From Curtobacterium aurantiacum (GTDB taxonomy: Bacteria > Actinomycetota > Actinomycetes > Actinomycetales > Microbacteriaceae), in contig NZ_JAHEWN010000002.1 of assembly GCF_018598555.1 (NCBI RefSeq), positions 124,001-188,000 of the forward strand: a stretch of 64,000 nucleotides of DNA, written 5' to 3'. Position 1 is the first letter of the stretch. Each line of letters begins with the position of its first letter. A model generated the notes under the pieces. It saw only the letters and a program-made list of their open reading frames with translations, searched no databases and had not been told where the DNA came from. Positions 8,240-18,042 of the stretch are shown one piece after another. Position numbers and translations under genes: made by a program.

Positions 8240-11200
8240 ATGAACAGACACCATTTCCGGCGACGCGTCGGTCGCGGCGCCGCTGTCGTGACGGCTGCGG
8301 GCCTGCTCGCGACGCTTTCGGCGCCCCTCGCCGCGACAGCGGTCAGCGGCCAAACCGTCCTCACGCCCGCTCCGACGACCACGACGGTGGGGGAGAACGA
8401 CCCGCGAGTGCTGTTCGTGGAGGACTTCGAGCACGGCGTCGGCACCACGCCGATCATGCTCGACCAGTACATCGGTGTCGACGGCGCGGAGTACACCGCC
8501 GATCCGGCGTGGATCAACGCCGCGGAGTGCAACGGCATCATCACGAGCCACAGCAGCACCGCTGTCTCGGGATGCAATGCCAACGGCGAACTGCGCGCAC
8601 TCGGGTCCGTCCTCGGACAGATCACTGGCGAGGACCGCGAGACGAACCACGTGGTCAGTGCCTGGACGTCATCTCGGACCCTGCCGACGAACGGTGTGCA
8701 GATCGAGTCGCTCGACGAGTTCTCGCTCGGGGCGTCCGGCCGCTACGTGTCCTTCGGCGTGAGCGCCGCGGCCGGCGCCTGTGTCGGGTACGCCCACCCG
8801 CTGCTCGACTTCCTCCTCGTCGACGGCACGGTCGAGCGCCCGGTGTCGAGCCGCCCGATCGACCCTTGTACGGATCCCCGGTCGACGAGCTACACGGTCG
8901 ACGGAGCCACCTACCAGGGCGGGCAGTTCGTGTCGTCCGGCGGCATCCTGTTCTCCGGAGAGACCCTGCGGTGGCGTCTCCGGAACGCACAGTCGTCCGC
9001 CAACGGGAATGACGGAGCCTTCGACCACGTGACCATCGTGGACTCGACCCCGACGCTGGCGAACGAGTTCACGGGCGCTCCGATCGTCGGCGACACCGCC
9101 CGCATGACGATCAGGGTCGTGAACACGAGCGAGCACGGCTCGAAGCCAGGCTGGTCGTTCTCCGAGGAACTCCCGGACGGTCTCCGCGTCGCCGCCGATC
9201 CGAAGACCACGACCAACTGCGCCGCGTCGGACCTCGACGTCGTCGCCGACGGCGGATCCGTCGGCGCCAGCGGGAACCTGGCGCTGGACGCGGTCGACTG
9301 CTCGATCTCGTTCGACGTCACCGCGTCGGCATCGGGCACCTACGTGATCGACGCCGACGACGTGACCGAGCGTGTCGGGCTCGACCTGCCGGCGTCCGCG
9401 AGCGTCACCTTCGCTCCCGAGCAGAACCAGCTCCGAGTCGTGGACCGCGCCGTCCTGACCGGCGGCAACGAGGACGGCGTCGCCGACCTCGGTGAGTCGG
9501 TCGCGTTCCACAGCACGGTCGAGAACGCCGGTGACGTGCTGGTCCGCGAGCTCGCGCTCACCGGTACGAACGGTGTCGTCACGTGCGACACCGGTCAGCT
9601 CGAGGCTGGTGCGTCGACTTCCTGCGCCACGGAGGCGCGTCCGGTCAGCCAGGCGGACATCGACCGCGGGTCGATCGACGACTCCCTCACGGCTGAGGCC
9701 ACCTCTCGCTCCGGCGAGTCCGTCACGGCGACGGCGACGGCGACCGTGCCGACCACGCAGGTCGCCCCGGCGGCGACGCTCGAGCTCACACCGGCCGTCC
9801 ACGGTGGTGCCCCCGGCGTGGGTGACGACGTCGGACTCACCGTGACCGTGACGAACGCCGGCAACATCTCGCTCAGTGGCCTCGCGGTCACCATCGCCAA
9901 CGAGTCCGGCATGACCGTCGACTGTCCGGCAGTGCCACTCGCGCCCGGTGCGTCGGTGGAGTGCGAGGTGACGGGAGCGCACCGTGTCTCCCAGGCCGAT
10001 GTGGACCGAGGAGCAATCCCGTTCACGGCGAGCATGACCGCCGTGGGGCCCGCCGACCAGCCTGTGCGCACTGATGCGAGGACGTCCCAGCCGACCGTCG
10101 CGCAGGCGCCTGCGCTCGGCACCTCGGTCACGGCCGACCTCGACGCGGCTGGTGCCGCGCCGGCCCCCGGGGACCGGATCGACCTCGCCGTCACGGTCCG
10201 GAACACCGGGAACGTGACCCTCACGGACGCCGCTTCGACCTTCGCCGACCGCGAGGGGCTCGAGGTCACGTGCGCCTCGGACCCGGTGGCAGTCGGTTCT
10301 GAGGTCGAGTGCACCGTCTCCGGGTACGCGCTGACCCAGGCGGACATCGACGCCGGTGTCGTCGACTTCGCCGTCGACTCCACCGCAACGACGCCGACCG
10401 GCGCGACGGTGTCGGCGAAGGACACGGCCTCCGTGACCGTGGACCGTCGGAGCGGCGTCGTCGGCACGCTCACCGCAGGGCTCCGCGGAACGGACGCACC
10501 GAAGGCAGGAGACCCGGTGTCCCTCGACGTGCACGTGCGGAACTCGGGCAACGTGACGCTGCGGGACTTGGTCGCGGTGATCGACGGTCGCGAACTCGCC
10601 GTCACCTGCCCGGACGGCGCGCTGGTTCCGGGAGCCGAAGTCGACTGCGCCGTCGAGGACCATGAGCTCACGCAACGGGAGATCGACGCCGGGAAGGCCG
10701 ACTTCGGCCTCACTGCGACGGCGGAGGACCCGGCCGGCTCGACGGTCCGGGGGTCCGACGCAGCCTCGGTTGCGCTCGCCCGAGCGGGTGCCCTGTCCCT
10801 GAGCGCCACGAGCGTCCTCGACCCGACCGAGCACGAGGTGCCCGAGGCTGGAGACCGGGTGACGGTGACGGTCACGCTGCAGAACACCGGCAACGTGACC
10901 CTCGACGACCTCGCCGGGAAGGTCTCCGACCGTGCGGGCATGACGGTGACCTGTCCCGACGAGTCCCTCGCTCCCGGTGAGCGAGTCACCTGCGAGGTCG
11001 GCTCGTACACGCTGACCCAGGCGGACGTGGACGCGGGGTCCGTGCGGTTCGCGCTCCAGGGCACGGCGACGGATCCGGACGAGTCCCCGGTCGAGGCAGC
11101 CGGCGAGACCGCCACGACGATCGTCCGTGCGCCGTCGATCTCCTCGGCTGGGACCGCGTCCGTCGACACCGAGGGGCGCGACCACGGCACGGCCGGTGAC

Positions 11201-12469
11201 GCTGCCTCCCTCAGTGTGACGGTCGAGAACACCGGCAACGTCACCGTGTCGGACCTCGTCGGCGCGGTCGAGGACCGCACCGGGATGCTCGTGTCGTGTG
11301 CTCCCGACGCCCTGGCTCCCGGGGAGACGGTGACCTGCAACGGTGGCACGACCCCGGTGACCCAGGCCGAGGTCGACGCCGGTGAGGTCGCGTTCGTCGT
11401 CGTCTCCTCCGCCACCGGCTCGAACGGGCAGGGCGTCGTCTCGACAGCGGAGGCCACTGCGGCGATCAAACGCGCCCCCGCCGTCGACGTCACCGTCGTC
11501 GCGCACCTGGCGGCCTCGGACCACGCCGTCCCGCACGCTGGCGACCACGTCAACGTGGCGGTGCGCGTGGCGAACGCCGGCAACGTCACCCTGTCGGACG
11601 CGACCGCCGAGCTCGTCGAGCTCGCTGACATGCCGGTCACCTGCCCCACCGCCGACCTGGCTCCGGGAGCGACGATCGACTGCGTGGTGGAGGACCACGT
11701 CCTCAGCCAGTCCGACGTGGACCACGGGGTCGTCCCGGTCGCCGCGGTGGCGAACGCCGCCGGGCCGGACGGCACCCCGGTCGACGACCGGGACGACGTG
11801 CGGGTCGGGCTGACCGCGGCGAACGTGCTCGACCTCTCGGCCGAGCCGCTCCTGCACGGTGCGGGCGACCGGGTGCGCGTCATCGGCGAGGACCACGTCC
11901 TGCGACCGGGCGACCGGGTCTCCGTGCGGTACCAGGTCGTCAACACCGGGAACACCACGGTCACCGACCCGCAGCACGCGGACGGCACGTCCGCCCTGGA
12001 CTGCTCGGCGGCGCCGCTGCGGCCCGGCGAGCGAGCAGTCTGTGACCGGGCTGAGGTGCACGTCGTCACGGACGCGGACGCGGACGCCACGGCTGGTGAG
12101 GTCGTGTTCGTCGGCCAGGTAGCGGGACACGCACCCCGTGCGGACGGCTCCTCGACCGAGGCGCCCGGCGCGGCCAGCACCGGGCAGCTCGCCCCGGTCA
12201 GCACCACCCGCGGCGCGGCGAGTGCCGGCAGCGCGACGGCGGAGCCCGTGTGGGTCTTCTCGGAGCGGGTCCGCACGACGCTGACGGTGGAGCCCGCCCC
12301 GGTCGTCCCGGCTGCGGCCGGTCCGCTGGAGCTCGCCTTCACCGGCTCGGAGATCCTGATGGTCGGGGTCCCCTCGGCGATCGTGCTCCTGCTCGCCGGC
12401 GCCGTCCTGATGCTCCGTCAGCGACATCGCGCCGCCAGTTCAGACAGTGTCGACGACCGCCAGGTCTGA
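8240..12469 (+). CDS. Giant sortase-anchored surface protein with eight DUF11/DUF7507-like repeats
   Basis: A 1409-residue cell-wall protein. A signal peptide (about residues 1-38, MNRHHFRRRVGRG then hydrophobic) is followed by a non-repeated head (about 40-270), which could be the ligand-binding part. One diverged module comes next, then eight beta-sandwich repeats of about 110 residues carrying the signatures NTGNVTL, VTCP, LAPG and LTQADVDAG. The C-terminus has the sorting signal LAFTG (1365-1369), a hydrophobic membrane span and a basic RQRHR stop. LAxTG is the motif known for class E sortases of high-GC Gram-positives; no sortase gene lies in this window. The likely role is a stalk-like adhesin. 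The long minus-strand frames inside it are codon-bias shadows. Confidence 0.9.
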   Translation: MNRHHFRRRVGRGAAVVTAAGLLATLSAPLAATAVSGQTVLTPAPTTTTVGENDPRVLFVEDFEHGVGTTPIMLDQYIGVDGAEYTADPAWINAAECNGIITSHSSTAVSGCNANGELRALGSVLGQITGEDRETNHVVSAWTSSRTLPTNGVQIESLDEFSLGASGRYVSFGVSAAAGACVGYAHPLLDFLLVDGTVERPVSSRPIDPCTDPRSTSYTVDGATYQGGQFVSSGGILFSGETLRWRLRNAQSSANGNDGAFDHVTIVDSTPTLANEFTGAPIVGDTARMTIRVVNTSEHGSKPGWSFSEELPDGLRVAADPKTTTNCAASDLDVVADGGSVGASGNLALDAVDCSISFDVTASASGTYVIDADDVTERVGLDLPASASVTFAPEQNQLRVVDRAVLTGGNEDGVADLGESVAFHSTVENAGDVLVRELALTGTNGVVTCDTGQLEAGASTSCATEARPVSQADIDRGSIDDSLTAEATSRSGESVTATATATVPTTQVAPAATLELTPAVHGGAPGVGDDVGLTVTVTNAGNISLSGLAVTIANESGMTVDCPAVPLAPGASVECEVTGAHRVSQADVDRGAIPFTASMTAVGPADQPVRTDARTSQPTVAQAPALGTSVTADLDAAGAAPAPGDRIDLAVTVRNTGNVTLTDAASTFADREGLEVTCASDPVAVGSEVECTVSGYALTQADIDAGVVDFAVDSTATTPTGATVSAKDTASVTVDRRSGVVGTLTAGLRGTDAPKAGDPVSLDVHVRNSGNVTLRDLVAVIDGRELAVTCPDGALVPGAEVDCAVEDHELTQREIDAGKADFGLTATAEDPAGSTVRGSDAASVALARAGALSLSATSVLDPTEHEVPEAGDRVTVTVTLQNTGNVTLDDLAGKVSDRAGMTVTCPDESLAPGERVTCEVGSYTLTQADVDAGSVRFALQGTATDPDESPVEAAGETATTIVRAPSISSAGTASVDTEGRDHGTAGDAASLSVTVENTGNVTVSDLVGAVEDRTGMLVSCAPDALAPGETVTCNGGTTPVTQAEVDAGEVAFVVVSSATGSNGQGVVSTAEATAAIKRAPAVDVTVVAHLAASDHAVPHAGDHVNVAVRVANAGNVTLSDATAELVELADMPVTCPTADLAPGATIDCVVEDHVLSQSDVDHGVVPVAAVANAAGPDGTPVDDRDDVRVGLTAANVLDLSAEPLLHGAGDRVRVIGEDHVLRPGDRVSVRYQVVNTGNTTVTDPQHADGTSALDCSAAPLRPGERAVCDRAEVHVVTDADADATAGEVVFVGQVAGHAPRADGSSTEAPGAASTGQLAPVSTTRGAASAGSATAEPVWVFSERVRTTLTVEPAPVVPAAAGPLELAFTGSEILMVGVPSAIVLLLAGAVLMLRQRHRAASSDSVDDRQV

Positions 12470-12482
12470 CACCGCTCAGCAC

Positions 12483-12522
12483 AACCGGCCCTCGGCTCCG
12501 CTCGCGGAGGCGGGGGCCGGTT
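12483..12522. terminator. Bidirectional GC-rich hairpin
   Basis: AACCGGCC (12483-12490) pairs with GGCCGGTT (12515-12522), with additional internal pairing of the CTCCG/CGGAG segments. It sits between the convergent adhesin gene and the small minus-strand gene. Confidence 0.7.
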
Positions 12523-12523
12523 G

Positions 12524-12943
12524 CTACGCGAGCGCAGCCGTGATGTACGCCTGCAGGGCCTGTCCGTACGCGATCGCCGGCACCTCGGACGCGAAGCTGC
12601 GGTCGGCCCCGCCGATCGTCGCCGTCACCGTGAAGACCACGCGGCCGCCGACCTGCACCCGCGTCAGGCCGATGAACGAGGGCCCGAGCAGTTCGCGCAG
12701 CTGGTCCTCGCGGGGCAGCCAGAGCGACTCGGTGGCGGTGACCGAGTCGAGCGCCCACTCGGTGGTCCCGTTGAAGCCGAGGATCGTGCCGGTGGGGGAG
12801 TCGTGCCGCTCGACGGTCATCTCGGACACCGTGTAGACGTCGTCGTCGATGCCCGGCTTGTCGATCACGAACCGGTCCCCGGTCTCGGGGTGCCAGCGGA
12901 GGCCGGCGTCGCGGAGGGACCGGGCGAGTTCGACGGTGATCAC
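12524..12943 (-). CDS. Conserved hypothetical protein, 139 residues
   Basis: The most probable start is GTG 12943, giving VITVELARSLRDAGLRWHP; the frame stays open far upstream, but only as the antisense shadow of the mannosidase gene. The protein is acidic, has no signal peptide or membrane span, and contains the phrases ETGDRFVIDKP, LGFNGTTEWALDS and LWLPREDQLRELLG. I recall similar short proteins being common in Microbacteriaceae and often labelled as pilus-assembly CpaE-like, but nothing here shows a P-loop or receiver domain, so I do not assign a function. It is divergent from the beta-mannosidase gene. Confidence 0.7.
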   Translation of the reverse strand: MITVELARSLRDAGLRWHPETGDRFVIDKPGIDDDVYTVSEMTVERHDSPTGTILGFNGTTEWALDSVTATESLWLPREDQLRELLGPSFIGLTRVQVGGRVVFTVTATIGGADRSFASEVPAIAYGQALQAYITAALA

Positions 12944-13180
12944 GTTCCCACCTTGCCCGCGTGACCCGCCCCTGTCACCACCTAGGTTGCCGAAAGCATC
13001 CCGTACTAGCATCGCCGAGCACCCCTCGCGCGAGCGCAACCCGTTCGCGCGCGCGACGTGACGACGCCCGGGCAACCGGCACCGCGCCTCCGGACCGTCA
13101 AGACCGGTCGTGGGGCGGGCCGCCGGCCGGCGTCCCGACCGAGGCTGACGGACACCCTGCCGCCGAAGAGAAGGACCCGC

Positions 13181-15835
13181 ATGACCCTCGACCGCGAGGA
13201 ACTCCGCGACGACTGGACCGTGACCATGGCCGGAGGGACCGGTGCACCGGACGGTGTCGCCGGCCGCACCATCCCGGCGACGGTGCCGGGCCAGGTGCAC
13301 ACCGACCTGGAGCGGGAGGGCCTGCTGCCGGACCCGACGTTCGACCGGAACGAGCAGGCCGCGAAGTGGGTCGGCCGTGCCGACTGGGCCTACCGGCGCA
13401 CGGTCGACGTCGACCCGCGCGGCCACGAGCGCGTCGACCTGGTGTGCGACGGCCTGGACACCGTCGCGGAGCTCAGCCTGGACGGCGTCGTCGTGGGCAC
13501 GACCCGCAACATGCACCGCCGGTACCGCTTCGACGCACGGGTGCAGACCGGCTCGGGCGGCGCCACGAAGGACCTCGAGATCCTGTTCGAGTCGCCGTAC
13601 CGCGAGGCCGGCCGGGTCGCCGCGAAGGCCGGCAGCATGCCCGGTCCGTACGACGAGCCGTTCCCGTACATCCGCAAGATGGCCTCGAACTTCGGGTGGG
13701 ACTGGGGCCTCACGGCGGTCACGAGCGGCCCCTGGCGGCCGGTCGCGATCGAGCGCTGGTCGACCGCGCGCCTGCGCGAGGTCCGCCCGCTCGTCGACGT
13801 CGAGGCCGGCGAGGGCGTGCTCGACACGCACATCACCGTCGAGCGCTCGGGCATGAACGACCTGGACCAGGACGGCGAGGACGACGACCTGGTGCTCGTC
13901 GTCACCGTGAGCGGTGAGACCGAGGCCGGGGGCACCACCCGTCAGCGGTCCCGCGCGCAGCTGACCCCGAAGGACGACGAGACGGTCGTGACCGTGCGTG
14001 TCCCCGAAGCGCGGCGCTGGTGGCCGCGCGGGTACGGCGCGCAGGCGCAGTACGACGTCGTGGTCGAACTGCAGACCGTCGACGGCGAGGTGCTCGACCG
14101 CGACACGTTCCGTACCGGTTTCCGGTCCACGCGCATCGACACCCAGGTCGACGGCATCGGCCGTCCCTTCGCCGTCCACGTCAACGGCACCCTCGTCGAC
14201 GTCCGCGGCGTCAACTGGATCCCGGACGACGTCATCGTCTCGCGCGTCGACCGTGCCCGGCTCGAGTCCCGGCTGGGCGCCGCTGCATCGCTGGGCACGA
14301 ACCTCGTGCGTGTCTGGGGCGGCGGGGTGTACGAATCGCGCGACTTCTACGAGGTCTGCGACGAACTCGGACTGCTCGTCTGGCAGGACTTCCCGTTCGC
14401 GTGCTCGGCCTACCCCGAGGTCGAACCGATCCGCAGCGAGGTCATCGCCGAGGCGCGCGACAACGTCGCCCGGCTCGCCCGCCACCCCTCGCTGGTGGTG
14501 TGGAACGGCAACAACGAGAACATCTGGCTGCACGACGCCGACGGCTGGGGTGCGGAGCTGGGCGATCGGGGCTGGGGCCTCGACTACTACCTCGACCTGC
14601 TGCCGACCATCGTCGACGCGGTCGACCCGTCGCGCTTCTACACGGTGGCCTCGCCGTGGTCCGGCTCGGAGTCGCTCCCCGCGAACGAGGTCGACCACGA
14701 GACGCACCACTCGTGGGACGCCTGGAACCGGCTGCCCGACACCGCCTACCGCGAGTCGGTGCCGCGGTTCGTGTCCGAGTTCGGCTGGCAGGCGCCGCCC
14801 GCCTGGCGGACGCTGCGTGAAGCGGTCACGGACTCGCCGCTCCGGGTCGACTCGCCCGGTGTCGTCCACCACCAGAAGGCCGCGGACGGGATGGCCAAGC
14901 TGGCACGCGGACTCGAGCCGCGCTTCGGCGCGGTCGACCCGGCCGCGTTCGACGCGTGGCACTACCTGACGCAGCTGCAGCAGGCGCGGGCGATCGCGAC
15001 CGGCATCGAGCACTGGCGCACGCACTGGCCGCGCAACACCGGCGTCGTCGTGTGGCAGCTGAACGACCTGTGGCCGGTGGCGTCGTGGTCGGCGATCGAC
15101 TCGGCGGGGCGGCTGAAGCCGCTCGCGCACGAGCTGCGCCGGCTGTACGACGACGTGCTGCTGACGATCCGTCCGGTGTCGTCGGTCTCGGTGACGCCGG
15201 GTGCGGAGCGGACTGGAGGCCCGGATCACCCGGGTGGGTCGGCTCCCGTCGGCGAGACGGCCGATCTGGGCGAGCTGGCGGACACCCTGTCGCTGGGGGT
15301 CTCACCCGGCGCGTTCGGGTCGTCGCCCGTCGAGGTCGCCGTCCGGTCGACGCGCGGTGGGCAGGACAGCGTGGTCCGGGTGCGCCGGGTCACCACGGCC
15401 GGCACGATCCTGGCCGAGGTGTCGCTCCCGGTCCGGCTCTCGGCTGCTGGCGTCGCGGTCGTGGCGCTGCCCGAGTCGGTGGGCGTCGTGGACGACCCGA
15501 CGAACGAGCTCATCGTAGCCGACATGGACTGGCGCCGCGCCGTGTGGACCCCCGGTCCCGACGCCGCGATGCGCTGGCAGCCGGCGCGCTACCGCACCTC
15601 GTTCGCGGTGGTCGACGGTGGCCTGGACCTGGCCGTCGAGGCCGATTCGCTCGTCCGCGACCTGCTGGTGCAACCGGACCGGGTCGCCGCCGGTGGAACC
15701 GTCGACCGCGGGTTCATGACGCTGCTGCCCGGCGAGCGGGTGGTGTTCCGGCTCGGCGGTGTGACCGAGGCCGACATCCCGGCACTGCGTGCGGCACCCG
15801 TGCTCTGGAGTCTGGACCGCGTCCTCGCTCGTTGA
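13181..15835 (+). CDS. Beta-mannosidase, glycoside hydrolase family 2
   Basis: An 884-residue cytoplasmic enzyme (no signal peptide) starting at ATG 13181 behind AGAGAAGGA. Domain order follows GH2 mannosidases: N-terminal jelly-roll with KWVGRADWAYRRTV, Ig-like middle domain, TIM barrel with GVNWIPDD and LVRVWGGGVYES, and C-terminal beta domains. The acid/base is Glu446 in WNGNNEN and the nucleophile is Glu533 in FVSEFGW; both are present. It removes terminal beta-mannose from mannan or N-glycan oligosaccharides taken into the cell. No mannoside transporter sits beside it. The 237-base region before it is divergent with the small hypothetical gene. Confidence 0.93.
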   Translation: MTLDREELRDDWTVTMAGGTGAPDGVAGRTIPATVPGQVHTDLEREGLLPDPTFDRNEQAAKWVGRADWAYRRTVDVDPRGHERVDLVCDGLDTVAELSLDGVVVGTTRNMHRRYRFDARVQTGSGGATKDLEILFESPYREAGRVAAKAGSMPGPYDEPFPYIRKMASNFGWDWGLTAVTSGPWRPVAIERWSTARLREVRPLVDVEAGEGVLDTHITVERSGMNDLDQDGEDDDLVLVVTVSGETEAGGTTRQRSRAQLTPKDDETVVTVRVPEARRWWPRGYGAQAQYDVVVELQTVDGEVLDRDTFRTGFRSTRIDTQVDGIGRPFAVHVNGTLVDVRGVNWIPDDVIVSRVDRARLESRLGAAASLGTNLVRVWGGGVYESRDFYEVCDELGLLVWQDFPFACSAYPEVEPIRSEVIAEARDNVARLARHPSLVVWNGNNENIWLHDADGWGAELGDRGWGLDYYLDLLPTIVDAVDPSRFYTVASPWSGSESLPANEVDHETHHSWDAWNRLPDTAYRESVPRFVSEFGWQAPPAWRTLREAVTDSPLRVDSPGVVHHQKAADGMAKLARGLEPRFGAVDPAAFDAWHYLTQLQQARAIATGIEHWRTHWPRNTGVVVWQLNDLWPVASWSAIDSAGRLKPLAHELRRLYDDVLLTIRPVSSVSVTPGAERTGGPDHPGGSAPVGETADLGELADTLSLGVSPGAFGSSPVEVAVRSTRGGQDSVVRVRRVTTAGTILAEVSLPVRLSAAGVAVVALPESVGVVDDPTNELIVADMDWRRAVWTPGPDAAMRWQPARYRTSFAVVDGGLDLAVEADSLVRDLLVQPDRVAAGGTVDRGFMTLLPGERVVFRLGGVTEADIPALRAAPVLWSLDRVLAR

Positions 15836-15851
15836 TATACAGAACGACACG

Positions 15852-15934
15852 GTGATATATTCACTGTTGCGCCGCTCGTTGTCGTGACCTGAGCGACTCC
15901 GGCGTCCGATCGGCCTCCTCGTCGACCGGTCGAC
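15852..15934 (+). promoter_or_regulatory. Promoter/operator region of the sugar transferase gene
   Basis: GTGATATATTCAC (15852-15864) has GTGA/TCAC arms around TATAT and contains the -10-like TATATT (15856-15861). A second, perfect 14-bp palindrome GTCGACCGGTCGAC (15921-15934) ends one base before the AGGAGG ribosome site, where a bound protein or RNA hairpin could hide it. Both are AT/GC contrasts to the surrounding DNA. Confidence 0.45.
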
Positions 15935-15946
15935 AGGAGGTCTCAC

Positions 15947-17485
<1,539 letters not shown>

Positions 17486-17636
17486 GCGCTGCGCTTCCCT
17501 GTGCGAACCGTGACGGTTCCGGGGGCCGGCCTGGGCATCCAGGGGCGGGGGAGTTACGATGAGGTCACACGGACTTCCGTTGCGTTGGTCGACGATGACC
17601 GGCAGGCAGCGACCAGTTCCAGATCAAGGAGTCAAC

Positions 17637-17921
17637 ATGTGGCAAGGCTTGGGCGGGGTTCACCTGCTGATCATCCTCGGCATCATCATCCTGCTGTTCG
17701 GCGCGACCAAGCTCCCTGCGCTCGCCAAGGGCCTCGGCCAGTCCATCAACATCTTCAAGAAGGAGATGTCGGACGACGAGAAGAAGGCCAAGGCGGAGAG
17801 CGCAGCCCAGAACGGCACGGTGCACACCACCACCGTTCAGAACGTCCCCGCTGAGCCCGCCGCCGGTCCGGTCCTGAACCCCGAGCCGAGCGCGCAGCCG
17901 AACACCGACTCCCGGCGCTAG
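17637..17921 (+). CDS. tatA: Sec-independent (twin-arginine) translocase subunit TatA
   Basis: A 94-residue protein starting at ATG 17637 behind AAGGAG. It has the TatA layout: one N-terminal membrane span (LLIILGIIILLFG), the hinge and amphipathic helix start FGATKLPALAKGLGQSINIFKKE, then a charged, Pro-rich disordered tail. TatA multimers form the protein-conducting element of the Tat pathway for folded proteins. tatB/tatC are not in the window. A strong hairpin terminator follows. Confidence 0.95.
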   Translation: MWQGLGGVHLLIILGIIILLFGATKLPALAKGLGQSINIFKKEMSDDEKKAKAESAAQNGTVHTTTVQNVPAEPAAGPVLNPEPSAQPNTDSRR

Positions 17922-17945
17922 GGCACCCGCCCCGTCCTGTCGGCA

Positions 17946-17974
17946 GCCCCCGCGACCACCTCGGTCGCGGGGGC
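17946..17974 (+). terminator. Strong terminator after tatA
   Basis: A perfect 12-bp stem, GCCCCCGCGACC (17946-17957) with GGTCGCGGGGGC (17963-17974) around loop ACCTC, followed by TTCCT. It is placed 25 bases past the tatA stop. Confidence 0.9.
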
Positions 17975-18042
17975 TTCCTCGTGCGGGGCTCGTTCCTGCA
18001 CACGGAGTAGCCCCCGGGTACCGCGTGCCGCAAGATGAGCAC

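Noticed and set aside
7297..8625. 442-residue version of the aldo/keto reductase
   Set aside because: The extra 166 residues overlap the start of the divergent adhesin gene and have no homology; ATG 8127 has a ribosome site.
8669..12427. A 1252-residue open frame and a 915-residue frame (9595-12342) antisense to the adhesin gene
   Set aside because: They are Arg/Gly/Asp-rich with no recognisable domain; the plus strand has a signal peptide, repeats and a sorting signal. High GC keeps antisense frames open.
12944..15229. Long N-terminal extension of the 139-residue minus-strand protein through the mannosidase gene
   Set aside because: Only the part after GTG 12943 looks like a natural protein; the rest is antisense to conserved GH2 sequence.
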